A stretch of DNA of 64,000 nt from Acidovorax sp. A1169. Its GTDB lineage: Bacteria > Pseudomonadota > Gammaproteobacteria > Burkholderiales > Burkholderiaceae_C. Position numbers and translations under genes: made by a program. Positions 7,049-15,375 of this stretch are shown here, piece after piece. The stretch lies in NCBI RefSeq assembly GCF_030704685.1, contig NZ_JAUZDX010000002.1, positions 537,245-601,244 on the forward strand. The letters run 5' to 3'. Within the stretch, counting starts at the first letter, position 1. Each line of letters starts with the position of its first letter. The notes under the pieces are model-generated. The model searched no databases, was not told where the DNA came from, and saw only the letters and a list, made by a program, of their open reading frames with translations.

Positions 7049-8731
7049 CTATGGTGCGTATTTCGGTCGCTGCTGGTCAGCCGCGCAGGAAGTCGTCTCT
7101 GGCACCTTTTGTTGAAACACGCACACGCCCGATGACTGGCTTTTGGCCTGGTACATTGCGGTGTCTGCGGCGCGCAGGTATTCGTCCACCGTCGCCAGCC
7201 TGGATGCACTGCTGACAAGTCCAATACTCGCGCTACTGATCACGGTGTGTTCGCCGACCACATAAGGCGCTGCGAGGGCGGCGGCGATCTGTTGAGCGCG
7301 GTTGCTGGCTTCAGCGGGATCAATGGACTCCAACAGCACATTGAATTCGTCGCCACTCATGCGGGCGACCAGATCAACCGCCCGCACGCAGGATTCGAGC
7401 CGCCGCGCCACCTGCTGCAGCAGCCGATCGCCCACATGATGCCCGTAGTTGTCATTGACGGCTTTGAACCCGTTGAGATCCAGCAGCAGCACGGCGAACA
7501 TGGTGGCTCCATCGCGTGTTGGCACGCCATCACCATTCGCAGCCTCGTTCTGGTGCAGCGCCATGAGATTCGCGAGGCGATCGCGGAACAACGGCCGGCC
7601 GGGCAAGCTGGTCAGCGCATCGTAGGAACTGCCACGGTCAGCCAGATCGCTCAACGAGCCCGCCATGCGCACCGCAACGCTGTCTTCAAACTCGGCGAGC
7701 CCGCGCCAATTGACCCACACCAGCCGTCCATCCGCGTGGAACGCGCGGAAATCCACCGAAAAGTTCGGGCTGTTCCCCGACAGATGCCTGCGGTAGGCCG
7801 CTTGCACGCGCACGCGATCTTCGGGATCGATGAGTTGCCCCAGAAAGCTCCAGCCGCCGTCGTGTACAAGATCGCCGCTACCCAGCCCGACGATCTGGTG
7901 AAAGCGCCCGGACGCATGCAGGGCGTCAGTTCGCAAGTCCCAGTACCAGATGCCGTCATTGGATCCGAGGGTCGCCAGCGAATAGCGGTTTTCGGAGCGC
8001 AACAACTCAAGTTCGGTGTTCTTCTGCTGGGTGACGTCGATCATCAGGCCGATCATGCGGTTCGGCCGCCCCGGCTCGACCACTGCGCGGCACAGATCGC
8101 GCACCCACACGACCTTGCCGGATTTTGCAATCAGCCGATAACTCATCTCGTAGGCATAGCTGTGCGTCGCGTTGTAGGCGGCATCATCGATAAGCACGGC
8201 CTGCGCTAGATCATCGGGATGCACATGCGCCCGCCAAAAGCCCGGGTCAGACCGCCACTCCTCCACGGAGAAACCGAACAACCGTTCGACCTGCGGGCTT
8301 AGGAAAGTATTGCCCACGCCGATTTCAGCCTCCCAAACTACGCCATCAATGGTTTCCAGTAAGCGCAAAAAGCGCTGGCGAATCTCCACCAGCACCTGCT
8401 CGGTGACCTCGGTGATCTCGATCAGGACACCCTGGCGGCTGATCACCCGCTCCGCTGCATCCGTCTCCGGGTGGAGTTTCAGACGCACCCAGCGATAGTT
8501 CGCGTCGGCAAATCGCAACCGGAACACCGGCATGCCCGAGCGCATGGTGCCAATGTCGCCGGGATGCACAAATTCAAGCAGAGACCTGCCGAGCGCTGCC
8601 TCCACCGAATGGCCGGTGAGCGTTGTCCACGCCGGATTCAGGTAAGTGATCTCCCACAGCGCATCGGTCTGCACCACCGCCTCGGGTAGCAGTTGCAACA
8701 GTTTTGCGGACGGCGTGAGAATGGTAGGCAT
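7049..8731 (-). CDS. Multi-PAS GGDEF-domain protein (probable diguanylate cyclase)
   Basis: A 560-residue cytosolic protein with three to four PAS/PAC modules (WTTLTGHSVEAALGRSLLEF near the N-terminus; LFGFSVEEWRSDPGFWRAHV; a third near IVGLGSGDL), then a GGDEF domain at about 385-545. The signature is MSGDEF, so the first glycine of GGDEF is serine; SGDEF/AGDEF forms are often still active, but activity is uncertain. No membrane segment is predicted, so the PAS domains sense a cytosolic or diffusible cue. I start at the ATG at 8731 (MPTILTPSAKLLQ); a longer reading to 8827 adds an unlikely N-terminus. It lies in the rearranged zone between the ggt fragment and the intact ggt. Confidence 0.85.
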   Translation of the reverse strand: MPTILTPSAKLLQLLPEAVVQTDALWEITYLNPAWTTLTGHSVEAALGRSLLEFVHPGDIGTMRSGMPVFRLRFADANYRWVRLKLHPETDAAERVISRQGVLIEITEVTEQVLVEIRQRFLRLLETIDGVVWEAEIGVGNTFLSPQVERLFGFSVEEWRSDPGFWRAHVHPDDLAQAVLIDDAAYNATHSYAYEMSYRLIAKSGKVVWVRDLCRAVVEPGRPNRMIGLMIDVTQQKNTELELLRSENRYSLATLGSNDGIWYWDLRTDALHASGRFHQIVGLGSGDLVHDGGWSFLGQLIDPEDRVRVQAAYRRHLSGNSPNFSVDFRAFHADGRLVWVNWRGLAEFEDSVAVRMAGSLSDLADRGSSYDALTSLPGRPLFRDRLANLMALHQNEAANGDGVPTRDGATMFAVLLLDLNGFKAVNDNYGHHVGDRLLQQVARRLESCVRAVDLVARMSGDEFNVLLESIDPAEASNRAQQIAAALAAPYVVGEHTVISSASIGLVSSASRLATVDEYLRAADTAMYQAKSQSSGVCVFQQKVPETTSCAADQQRPKYAP

Positions 8732-9022
8732 GCGGGGCTGGCGCAAAAAGGGAGTCAGGTGAAAGTATGGCAGGGGTTTTGGGCAGGCTCGTGCCATAAA
8801 CCACTGACGAGTCGATTGGCAGGTCATGATCGAAGCAGTTGCTCAGCCCGTCGAACGTGAATGACTGCAATCAACGTTGAGCGACTGCTTTTCTTTGGTC
8901 GCCACCGACCGCTACGAGTCGAAACCGTCAGTCTAAATTACTGAGAAGGGGGCGCACAGGCGACAGAATCAGGCATTCGCTCAAAATGCGGCCATGAAAT
9001 TAGAAGTGCGAGGGTGATCCGA

Positions 9023-9241
9023 ATGTTCAGTAGCAAGAAAGAACATGACCCGCTGGAAACCGTGGTGCGCTTTGTCTGCGGCGCATTGGTTGGTGCATTC
9101 GTGGGTTTCTGGATGGGCTTTAGACTGAAGCTCTCCGGCTTTTTGCCGATGCTGGCCATCACCATGGGCTTCTGCCTGGTGTTTGCGTTCTGCGCAGTCC
9201 GCTACGGCGATGATTTTTGGGCCAGTTTGTTGAGGCGATAA
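9023..9241 (+). CDS. Small two-helix membrane protein, unknown function
   Basis: A 72-residue protein starting MFSSKKEHDPLETVVRF. It has a glycine-rich first membrane segment (about residues 15-34, LVGAFVGFWMGF), a second hydrophobic segment (about 38-58) and a short cytosolic tail with RYGDDFW. I chose the ATG at 9023 because a GAGGG sequence sits about 9 bases upstream; a GTG at 9014 is also in frame. It is a lone gene converging on ggt, with which it shares the terminator at 9266-9301. I do not recognise a functional family. Confidence 0.65.
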   Translation: MFSSKKEHDPLETVVRFVCGALVGAFVGFWMGFRLKLSGFLPMLAITMGFCLVFAFCAVRYGDDFWASLLRR

Positions 9242-9265
9242 ACCCGGCACAGGCACGACAAGGAC

Positions 9266-9301
9266 AAAGGCCACGCCCCTCACAGGGCGCGGCCTTTGTT
9301 C
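9266..9301. terminator. Bidirectional terminator between the small membrane gene and ggt
   Basis: Stem AAAGGCC-A-CGCCC (9266-9278) pairs with GGGCG-C-GGCCTTT (9285-9297), with a six-base loop. Short T-rich or A-rich tails on both sides allow use in both directions by the convergent genes. Confidence 0.75.
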
Positions 9302-9372
9302 GTTGGTGCCTTGTTGGCTGAGCTATGAATCAACCATGACGGGCCTGCGGAGCGGGCAAGTCAGGCCGTGCA

Positions 9373-11166
9373 TCAATACCCCAACGTCTTCCCATCCGGA
9401 TTGCGCGGATCCGAGTACCCATACAGCGCACCACTGCGCAGCTGAATCGTCTGCGTACGCCCCATCGATGGCTTCACAGCGATGTTGTGGCCGCGTTGCT
9501 TGAGCAGTGCCAGGGTGTCGGGCGACAAGCCCTTTTCCACGCGCAGTTCGTCAGGCGTCCACTGGTGGTGCACACGCGGTGCGGCTGCGGCCTCGGCGGG
9601 GTTCATGCCGAAGTCAATCGTGTTCACCACCGTCTGCAGCACCGTGGTGATGATGCGCGCGCCGCCGGGGCTGCCGGTCACCAGGGTGGGCTTGCCGTCC
9701 TTGAGCACCAGGGTGGGGGTCATGGAAGACAGGGGGCGCTTCTTGGCGGCCACGGCGTTGGCGTCGCCGCCGACCAGACCGTAGGCATTGGCCACGCCGG
9801 GCTTGGCCGAGAAGTCGTCCATCTCGTTGTTGAGCATGATGCCCGTGCCCTTGGCGACGATGCCGCTGCCGAAGTTGGTGTTTAGCGTGTAGGTCACGGC
9901 CACGGCGTTGCCGGCCTTGTCGACCACCGAGTAGTGGGTGGTCTGGTCGCTCTCGTACGGCTGGGGCTGACCGGGCTTGATGCTCTTGCCGCTGCGTGCG
10001 GTGTTGGCGTCGATGCCCTTGGCCAGCGATTCGGCGTAGCGCTTGGAGGTGAGGCCCTTCAGGGGGATCTTCACGAAGTCCGGGTCGCCCAGATACTCGG
10101 CGCGGTCGGCGTACGCCAGCTTCATGCTTTCGGCCATGTAGTGGATGGTCTGGGCGCTGTTGGGGCCCCACTGGGCCAGGGGCAGGGGCTCCAGCATGTT
10201 CAAGATCTGCACCAGGTGCGGGCCGCCGGAGGAGGGTGGCGGCATGGTCACGATCTCATAGCCGCGGTAGGTGCCGCGCGTGGGCACGCGCTCGGCCACC
10301 TTGTACTCGCGCAGGTCCTGCAGCGTCAGGGCGCCGGCGTGCGGTGCCATTTCGGCGGCGATCTTCTGGGCAATCTCGCCTTCGTAGAACGCCTTGGCGC
10401 CCTGCTGGCCGATCAGGCGCATGGACTGGGCCAGGTCTTTCTGCACCAGCGCATCGCCCACCTTCAGCGGCGCGCCGTTCTTCCAGAAGATGGCCTGGGT
10501 GGCGGGCCACTTGCCCATGTTCTTCTTTTCCTGGTCCAGGATCTTGGCCAGGGTTTCGCTCACGGGGAAGCCACGGTCCGCCAGCTCGATGGCGGGGGCG
10601 ATCACGCGCGACAGGGGCAGGGTGCCCCAGGTCTTGAGCGCATGCTCCATGCCGGCCACGGTGCCGGGCACGCCCACGGCGTAGTGGGTGTACAGCGACT
10701 TGCCGTCCACCACGTTGCCCTTGGCATCCAGGTACATGTCGCGCGTGGCCTTGTTGGGCGCCACTTCACGGAAGTCCAGGGCCACGCTCTTGCCGGTCTT
10801 GGCGTCGTGCACCATCATGAAACCTCCGCCGCCCAGGTTGCCCGCATTGGGCAGGGCCACCGCCAGCGCAAAGCCGATGGCCACGGCCGCGTCCACCGCG
10901 TTGCCGCCGGCTTTCAGGATATCCAGGCCGATCTGCGAGGCCAGCTCCTGCTCGGTCGCGACCATGCCGTTGCGCGCCACCACGGGGTGGAACACGTCCA
11001 TGTCGAAGTCATAGGCGGCGCTGGCGGCCTGGGCCGCTGCCGTCTGCTGCACGGCGGCAACCGGTGGAGCCGAAGCCGTAACGGCCGGGGTGGTGCTGCC
11101 GCAGGCGGTCAGGCTGGCCAAGGCCAGTGCGACGCTGTTGGCCAGCAAGGTGTGGCGGATGCTCAT
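9373..11166 (-). CDS. ggt: Gamma-glutamyltransferase (periplasmic lipoprotein)
   Basis: A 597-residue gamma-glutamyltranspeptidase, which cleaves glutathione and other gamma-glutamyl amides and transfers the glutamyl group. The precursor normally self-cleaves before a conserved threonine; here that is the TT of DQTTHYSVVDKAGNAVAVT. The N-terminus MSIRHTLLANSVALALASLT ends in a lipobox with the next residues A-C, so it is a predicted lipoprotein. GGGGFMMVHD and PPPSSGGPHL are family motifs. The ATG at 11166 has AGGAG about 9 bases upstream; longer readings are not needed. Its last 90 codons are duplicated at 6502-6781. Confidence 0.93.
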   Translation of the reverse strand: MSIRHTLLANSVALALASLTACGSTTPAVTASAPPVAAVQQTAAAQAASAAYDFDMDVFHPVVARNGMVATEQELASQIGLDILKAGGNAVDAAVAIGFALAVALPNAGNLGGGGFMMVHDAKTGKSVALDFREVAPNKATRDMYLDAKGNVVDGKSLYTHYAVGVPGTVAGMEHALKTWGTLPLSRVIAPAIELADRGFPVSETLAKILDQEKKNMGKWPATQAIFWKNGAPLKVGDALVQKDLAQSMRLIGQQGAKAFYEGEIAQKIAAEMAPHAGALTLQDLREYKVAERVPTRGTYRGYEIVTMPPPSSGGPHLVQILNMLEPLPLAQWGPNSAQTIHYMAESMKLAYADRAEYLGDPDFVKIPLKGLTSKRYAESLAKGIDANTARSGKSIKPGQPQPYESDQTTHYSVVDKAGNAVAVTYTLNTNFGSGIVAKGTGIMLNNEMDDFSAKPGVANAYGLVGGDANAVAAKKRPLSSMTPTLVLKDGKPTLVTGSPGGARIITTVLQTVVNTIDFGMNPAEAAAAPRVHHQWTPDELRVEKGLSPDTLALLKQRGHNIAVKPSMGRTQTIQLRSGALYGYSDPRNPDGKTLGY

Positions 11167-11225
11167 TGGTAGGTGCTCCTCTATTATCGGTCTTTTGGGT
11201 GTGCCCGTCCGGGTGTCGGAATGAC

Positions 11226-11255
11226 AAACGGGCGCATCCCTTGTGGAATGCGCCC
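11226..11255 (-). terminator. Probable terminator after the M20 hydrolase gene
   Basis: Inverted repeat GGGCGCAT (11230-11237) / ATGCGCCC (11248-11255). On the minus strand it is followed by GTTTGTC, a weak T-rich tail. It lies about 90 bases beyond the stop at 11345 and upstream of ggt, separating the purine operon from ggt. Confidence 0.55.
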
Positions 11256-11344
11256 GCAGCAAGTGTAGGACTGGCACGCATGGCGCGCCTGTACTGGCTT
11301 ATGCCAATCAGATACTCACGCCATGCAAGGCGGGTATCGGTGGC

Positions 11345-12604
11345 TCAGGAAAGCAGGTCTTTGAGCGTGCGCGCAATCACCTTGGTCGCACGGCGCAGGT
11401 CTTCCAGGTCCAGGCGCTCGTCGGCGCGCTTGGCATGCGATTCGAGCACGGTGCGCGGGCCGGCGCCGTAAATCACGCCGGGGATGCCGCGCTCCACGTA
11501 CAGGCGCACGTCGGTGTAAAGGGGGGTGCCCAGGGCGGGCACGGGCTCGCCCAGCAGCTCTTGCGCGTGCTTCTGGATGGCATCGACCAGCGGCTTGTTG
11601 CCGGCCAGCGGCGTCATGGCGTTGGCCAGCAGCAGGCGGCGGATGTCCACCGAGATGCCGGTGCGCTCGCTGGCGGCCTGCTCGATCACGCGGCGGATGT
11701 TGGCTTCCACCTCCGCCGGGTTCTCTTCGGGGATCATGCGGCGGTCGAGCTTGAACGTGACCTTGCCGGGTACCACGTTGGTGTTGGTGCCACCCTCGAT
11801 GCGGCCCACGTTGAGGTAGGGGTGCTTGATGCCGGCCACGTTGGAGGTGACCTTCAGATACTCCTGGTTCTGCGCGTACAGCGCGTTCAGAATGTGCACG
11901 GCGCCCTGCAGTGCGTCCACGCCGGTGTGGGGCACGGCGGCATGGGCCATCTTGCCGTGCACCGTCACTTCCATCTGCAGGCAGCCGTTGTGGGCGGTGA
12001 CCACCTCGTACGAGAAGCCGGCCGCGATCATCAGGTCGGGCTTGGTCAGGCCCTTCTGCAGCAGCCAGCCGGGGCCGAGTTCGCCGCCAAACTCTTCGTC
12101 GTAGGTGAAATGCAGTTCCACCGCGCCATGGCTGGGCTTGGCCACGGCCTCCAGAGCGCGCAGCGCAAAGGTGAAGCTGGCGAAGTCGCTCTTGCTCACG
12201 GCGGTGGCGCGGCCGTACATCTTGCCGTCCACGATCTCGGCGCCGTAGGGGTCGTGCGTCCAGCCTTCGCCGGGGGGCACCACGTCGCCGTGGGCGTTCA
12301 GGGCGATGGTGGGGCCCTTGCTGTCACTGCTGCCGAACTTGCGGCGCACGATCAGGTTGGTGATGGACTCCATGCCGTAGGCCTGCACGTCGGCGGCGGG
12401 CACGGCGTGCTTCTCGGCCTCATAGCCAAAGTCCTTGAGCAGCTCGGCCGTGCGCTCGGCGTGGGGCGCGTTGTTGCCGGGCGGCGTGTCGGTGGGCACG
12501 CGCACCAGCGCCTGCATGAAGTGCACCTCCTCGTCGAAGTGCTGGTCGATCCACGCATCCAGGGCGCTGTAGGTGGAGGTCAGTGGAGCGGTGGTGGCGG
12601 TCAT
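11345..12604 (-). CDS. M20-family metallohydrolase coupled to the allantoate amidohydrolase
   Basis: A 419-residue ArgE/DapE-type M20 dinuclear-zinc hydrolase. Visible metal and catalytic residues are H105 and D107 (LNAHGDVVP), the bridging acid near D140 (TAVSKSD), and E170/E171 (TYDEEFGG). A lid/dimerisation domain follows (MEVTVHGKMAHAAVPHTGVD). M20 enzymes hydrolyse amide or carbamoyl bonds of amino acid derivatives. The ATG overlaps the stop of the fused OHCU decarboxylase/allantoate amidohydrolase gene (ATGA), so the two are made together. No ureidoglycolate hydrolase or lyase is otherwise seen, so a ureidoglycolate-type substrate is a reasonable guess, but an ordinary dipeptidase or acetyl-amino acid deacetylase cannot be excluded. 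Confidence 0.85.
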   Translation of the reverse strand: MTATTAPLTSTYSALDAWIDQHFDEEVHFMQALVRVPTDTPPGNNAPHAERTAELLKDFGYEAEKHAVPAADVQAYGMESITNLIVRRKFGSSDSKGPTIALNAHGDVVPPGEGWTHDPYGAEIVDGKMYGRATAVSKSDFASFTFALRALEAVAKPSHGAVELHFTYDEEFGGELGPGWLLQKGLTKPDLMIAAGFSYEVVTAHNGCLQMEVTVHGKMAHAAVPHTGVDALQGAVHILNALYAQNQEYLKVTSNVAGIKHPYLNVGRIEGGTNTNVVPGKVTFKLDRRMIPEENPAEVEANIRRVIEQAASERTGISVDIRRLLLANAMTPLAGNKPLVDAIQKHAQELLGEPVPALGTPLYTDVRLYVERGIPGVIYGAGPRTVLESHAKRADERLDLEDLRRATKVIARTLKDLLS

Positions 12605-14385
12605 GCGGGGGTTTCCTCGGCGATCTGGTTCAGGACATGCGTGAAGGCGTCCACGGCCAGCTGCATGTCGTTGTTGGTGGTGGATTCGAGCGGGTTGTGG
12701 CTGATGCCGGCGTTGAGCCCGCGCACGAAGAGCATGGCCTGCGGCATGATCTCGTGCAGCTTCATCGCATCATGCCCGGCGCCGCTGGGCATGCGGAACA
12801 CGGGCACGCCCAGGGCGTCCACGGCGCGTTCCCAGCGGTGCTGCCAGGCGGCGGCGCTGGGGGCGGCGGCGGCGCGCATCGATTCTTCCAGCGTGTAGCG
12901 CATGCCGCGGCGCGCGGCGATCTGGCCCAGCTGGTCGAGCACGTCTTTCACCAGCGCATCGCGCTGCGGGTCGGTGGGGGCGCGCAGGTCCAGGCTGAAC
13001 TGGCAGCGGCCCGGCACCACGTTGATGGAGCCGCCGGGCACGTTCAGCAGGCCGATGGTGCCCACCGAGTCGCCGTCCTTGGCGGCGCGCTGCTCGATGT
13101 ACAGGGCCAGCTCGGCCACGGCCACGGCGGCGTCGCGGCGGCGGTCCATGGGGGTGGTGCCGGCGTGGCTGGCCATGCCGATCATCTCGCCGATGTAGCG
13201 CACGCCGCCGTTGATGGAGGTGACCACTCCCAGGGGCAGGTCCAGCTCGTTGAGCACCGGGCCCTGCTCGATGTGCACCTCGATGAAGCCCAGGTACTGC
13301 GCGGCGTCGCGCTGCAGCTTGGGGATGTCGTCTATGCACAGGCCGGCATGCTCCATGGCGGCGCGCATGGTCACGCCGTCGGCGTCCTTCTGGTCCAGCC
13401 AGGCGGGGTTGAAGTGGCCGATCAGCGCGCCCGAGCCCAGGAAGGTGGCCTTGTAGCGCTGGCCTTCCTCCTCGGCAAAGCCGATGACCTCGATGCCGAA
13501 GGGCAGGCGCTTGCCGACGCGGTGCAGCTCGCGCACGCAGGCCATGGGCACGAAGATGCCCAGGCGCCCGTCGTACTTGCCGCCGTTGCGCACCGTGTCG
13601 TAGTGCGAGCCGGTCATCAGGTACTTGCCTTGCGCTGCACCGGCGGCCGGGTGGTAGCGGCCCACCACGTTGCCCACGGCGTCGATCTCGACCTCGTCGA
13701 AACCGCAATCGCGCATCCAGTGGCTGATGCGCTGGGCGCAGGCGCGGTGTGCGTCGGTGAGGTAGGTGACGGTGAGCTGACCCTTTTCGGCAAAGCCGGG
13801 GTCGGAGTGCTGGGCCAGGGTCTCCTGCCAGTCCCACACGTCGTTGCCCAGCACGGGCTCGGCGCCGAACTTGTCGTTCAGGCGGATCTCGGCGATACGG
13901 TGGATGTTGCGCAGCGCCTCGGCCAGCTCGAAGTCGGGGTGGTTGTCGAGCCGGCGCGCAAAGGTGGCGATGATCTCCTGCCGTGGCAGGCCCGCGCCGC
14001 GCGGCCCGCGCACTGCCAGGATGAAGGGGAAGCCGAAGCGCGTGTTGTAGTCCGCATTGAGCTGCTGGATGCGCGCGAACTCTTCGGGCGTGCACTGGGC
14101 CAGGCCCGCCTTGCTCTGCTCGTTGGTCGACTCGGCCGTGAGGCTGTTGGCCACCATGGCCTTGCCCGCGAGCTCGGGGTGGGCGCGTATCAGCGCCAGC
14201 TGCGCAGCCTGCGGCGCGGTGCGCACGGCGTGGGCCAGCGCATGGCGCAGGTGCGCCAGCGAGCGGAAGGGCCGCTGGGCCAGCGCCTGCTCTGCGATCC
14301 AGGGCGAGTGCTCGTACACGCCGTCCAGCCACTGCAGGGCATCGGCCGGGGTGGCGGCGTTGAGTTGGTCAAGGGTGAGTGCCAT
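12601..14385 (-). CDS. OHCU decarboxylase / allantoate amidohydrolase fusion
   Basis: A 594-residue two-domain enzyme. Residues 1 to about 170 are a UraD-type 2-oxo-4-hydroxy-4-carboxy-5-ureidoimidazoline decarboxylase (catalytic His69 in LIRAHPELAGK, then NEQSKAGL and RFGFPFI), which makes S-allantoin. From about 185 the rest is a Zn-dependent allantoate amidohydrolase of the M20/HyuC type: GSHYDTVRNGGKYDGRLGI with H261, D263 and D272; GFAEEEG with E305/E306; then FIEVHIEQGPVLN. The ATG at 14385 follows the puuE stop closely. The two reactions flank the allantoinase step, and the separate PuuE gene immediately upstream supplies it. The fusion type is known in betaproteobacteria. Confidence 0.92.
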   Translation of the reverse strand: MALTLDQLNAATPADALQWLDGVYEHSPWIAEQALAQRPFRSLAHLRHALAHAVRTAPQAAQLALIRAHPELAGKAMVANSLTAESTNEQSKAGLAQCTPEEFARIQQLNADYNTRFGFPFILAVRGPRGAGLPRQEIIATFARRLDNHPDFELAEALRNIHRIAEIRLNDKFGAEPVLGNDVWDWQETLAQHSDPGFAEKGQLTVTYLTDAHRACAQRISHWMRDCGFDEVEIDAVGNVVGRYHPAAGAAQGKYLMTGSHYDTVRNGGKYDGRLGIFVPMACVRELHRVGKRLPFGIEVIGFAEEEGQRYKATFLGSGALIGHFNPAWLDQKDADGVTMRAAMEHAGLCIDDIPKLQRDAAQYLGFIEVHIEQGPVLNELDLPLGVVTSINGGVRYIGEMIGMASHAGTTPMDRRRDAAVAVAELALYIEQRAAKDGDSVGTIGLLNVPGGSINVVPGRCQFSLDLRAPTDPQRDALVKDVLDQLGQIAARRGMRYTLEESMRAAAAPSAAAWQHRWERAVDALGVPVFRMPSGAGHDAMKLHEIMPQAMLFVRGLNAGISHNPLESTTNNDMQLAVDAFTHVLNQIAEETPA

Positions 14386-14390
14386 GGTGG

Positions 14391-15371
14391 TCAGGCCTTG
14401 CTGTTGCTGCCGGCGACGGCGGCGGTGTCGTTGAAGGGGTGCACCTGGGCCCAGTGCCGCGCGATGTCCACGCGGCGCGCCACCCACACCTTGTCGTGCT
14501 GGGCGATGTGGTCCAGAAAGCGCTGCAGCGCCGTGATGCGGCCAGGGCGGCCGAGCAGGCGGCAGTGCATGCCGATGCTCATCATCTTGGGCGCGTTGTC
14601 GCCATCGGGGTCGCCTTCGGCGTACAGCGCGTCGAAGGTGTCCTTGAGGTACTGGTAGAACGGGTCGGCATGCGAGAAACCCTGGGGCAGGGCAAAGCGC
14701 ATGTCGTTGCAGTCCAGCGTGTAGGGCACGATGAGCTGCGGCGCCACGCTGCCGTCGCTGCGCTGCACCTTCATCCAGAAGGGCAGGTCGTCGCCGTAGT
14801 AGTCGCTGTCGTACTCGAAGCCGCCGAAGTCGGCCACCAGGCGGTGGGTGTTGGGGCTGTCGCGGCCGGTGTACCAGCCGGTGGCGCGCTGGCCGGTCAT
14901 GCGCTCGATGATGGCCATGGCCTCGGCCATGTGGGCGCGCTCCACCTCTTCGGGGATGTGCTGGTAGTGGATCCACTTGAGGCCGTGGCAGGCGATCTCG
15001 TGGCCGGCCTGCACGAAGGCCTGGGTCAGCTCGGGGTGGCGCTGCAGCGCGCTCGACACACCAAACACGGTGAGCGGCAGATTGCGTTTTTCAAACTCGC
15101 GAAGGATGCGCCACACGCCGGCACGCGAGCCGTATTCGTAGATGCCCTCCATGCTCATGTGCCGCTCGGGGTAGCTGGCGGGGTTGAACATTTCCGACAG
15201 GAACTGCTCGGAGCCAGCGTCGCCATGCAGGGTGGCGTTTTCGCCGCCCTCTTCGTAGTTGAGCACGAACTGCACGGCAATGCGTGCCTGGCCGGGCCAC
15301 TGCGCATGGGGCGGGTTGCGGCCGTAGCCGACGAGGTCGCGGGGGTAGGGTTGGGTGGCGTCGTAGATCAT
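14391..15371 (-). CDS. puuE: Allantoinase PuuE (polysaccharide-deacetylase-like)
   Basis: A 326-residue cytosolic member of the carbohydrate-esterase-4/polysaccharide deacetylase fold. It begins with YPRDLVGYGRNPPHAQWPG and contains GHEIACHGLKWIHYQ and GWYTGRDSPNTHRL, the signature of PuuE, the metal-independent allantoinase that hydrolyses allantoin to allantoate. It is unrelated to the amidohydrolase-type allantoinases. It sits between the GntR regulator (15376) and the OHCU decarboxylase/allantoate amidohydrolase fusion, with only a few bases on each side, so the genes form one operon reading leftward. Length and motifs are complete. Confidence 0.93.
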   Translation of the reverse strand: MIYDATQPYPRDLVGYGRNPPHAQWPGQARIAVQFVLNYEEGGENATLHGDAGSEQFLSEMFNPASYPERHMSMEGIYEYGSRAGVWRILREFEKRNLPLTVFGVSSALQRHPELTQAFVQAGHEIACHGLKWIHYQHIPEEVERAHMAEAMAIIERMTGQRATGWYTGRDSPNTHRLVADFGGFEYDSDYYGDDLPFWMKVQRSDGSVAPQLIVPYTLDCNDMRFALPQGFSHADPFYQYLKDTFDALYAEGDPDGDNAPKMMSIGMHCRLLGRPGRITALQRFLDHIAQHDKVWVARRVDIARHWAQVHPFNDTAAVAGSNSKA

Positions 15372-15375
15372 GGTG

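Noticed and set aside
12583..14658. A long plus-strand frame (691 codons) opposite the decarboxylase/amidohydrolase fusion
   Set aside because: It is a GC-rich antisense shadow: His/Gly/Ala/Val-rich, without motifs, and it fully overlaps well-supported genes on the other strand.
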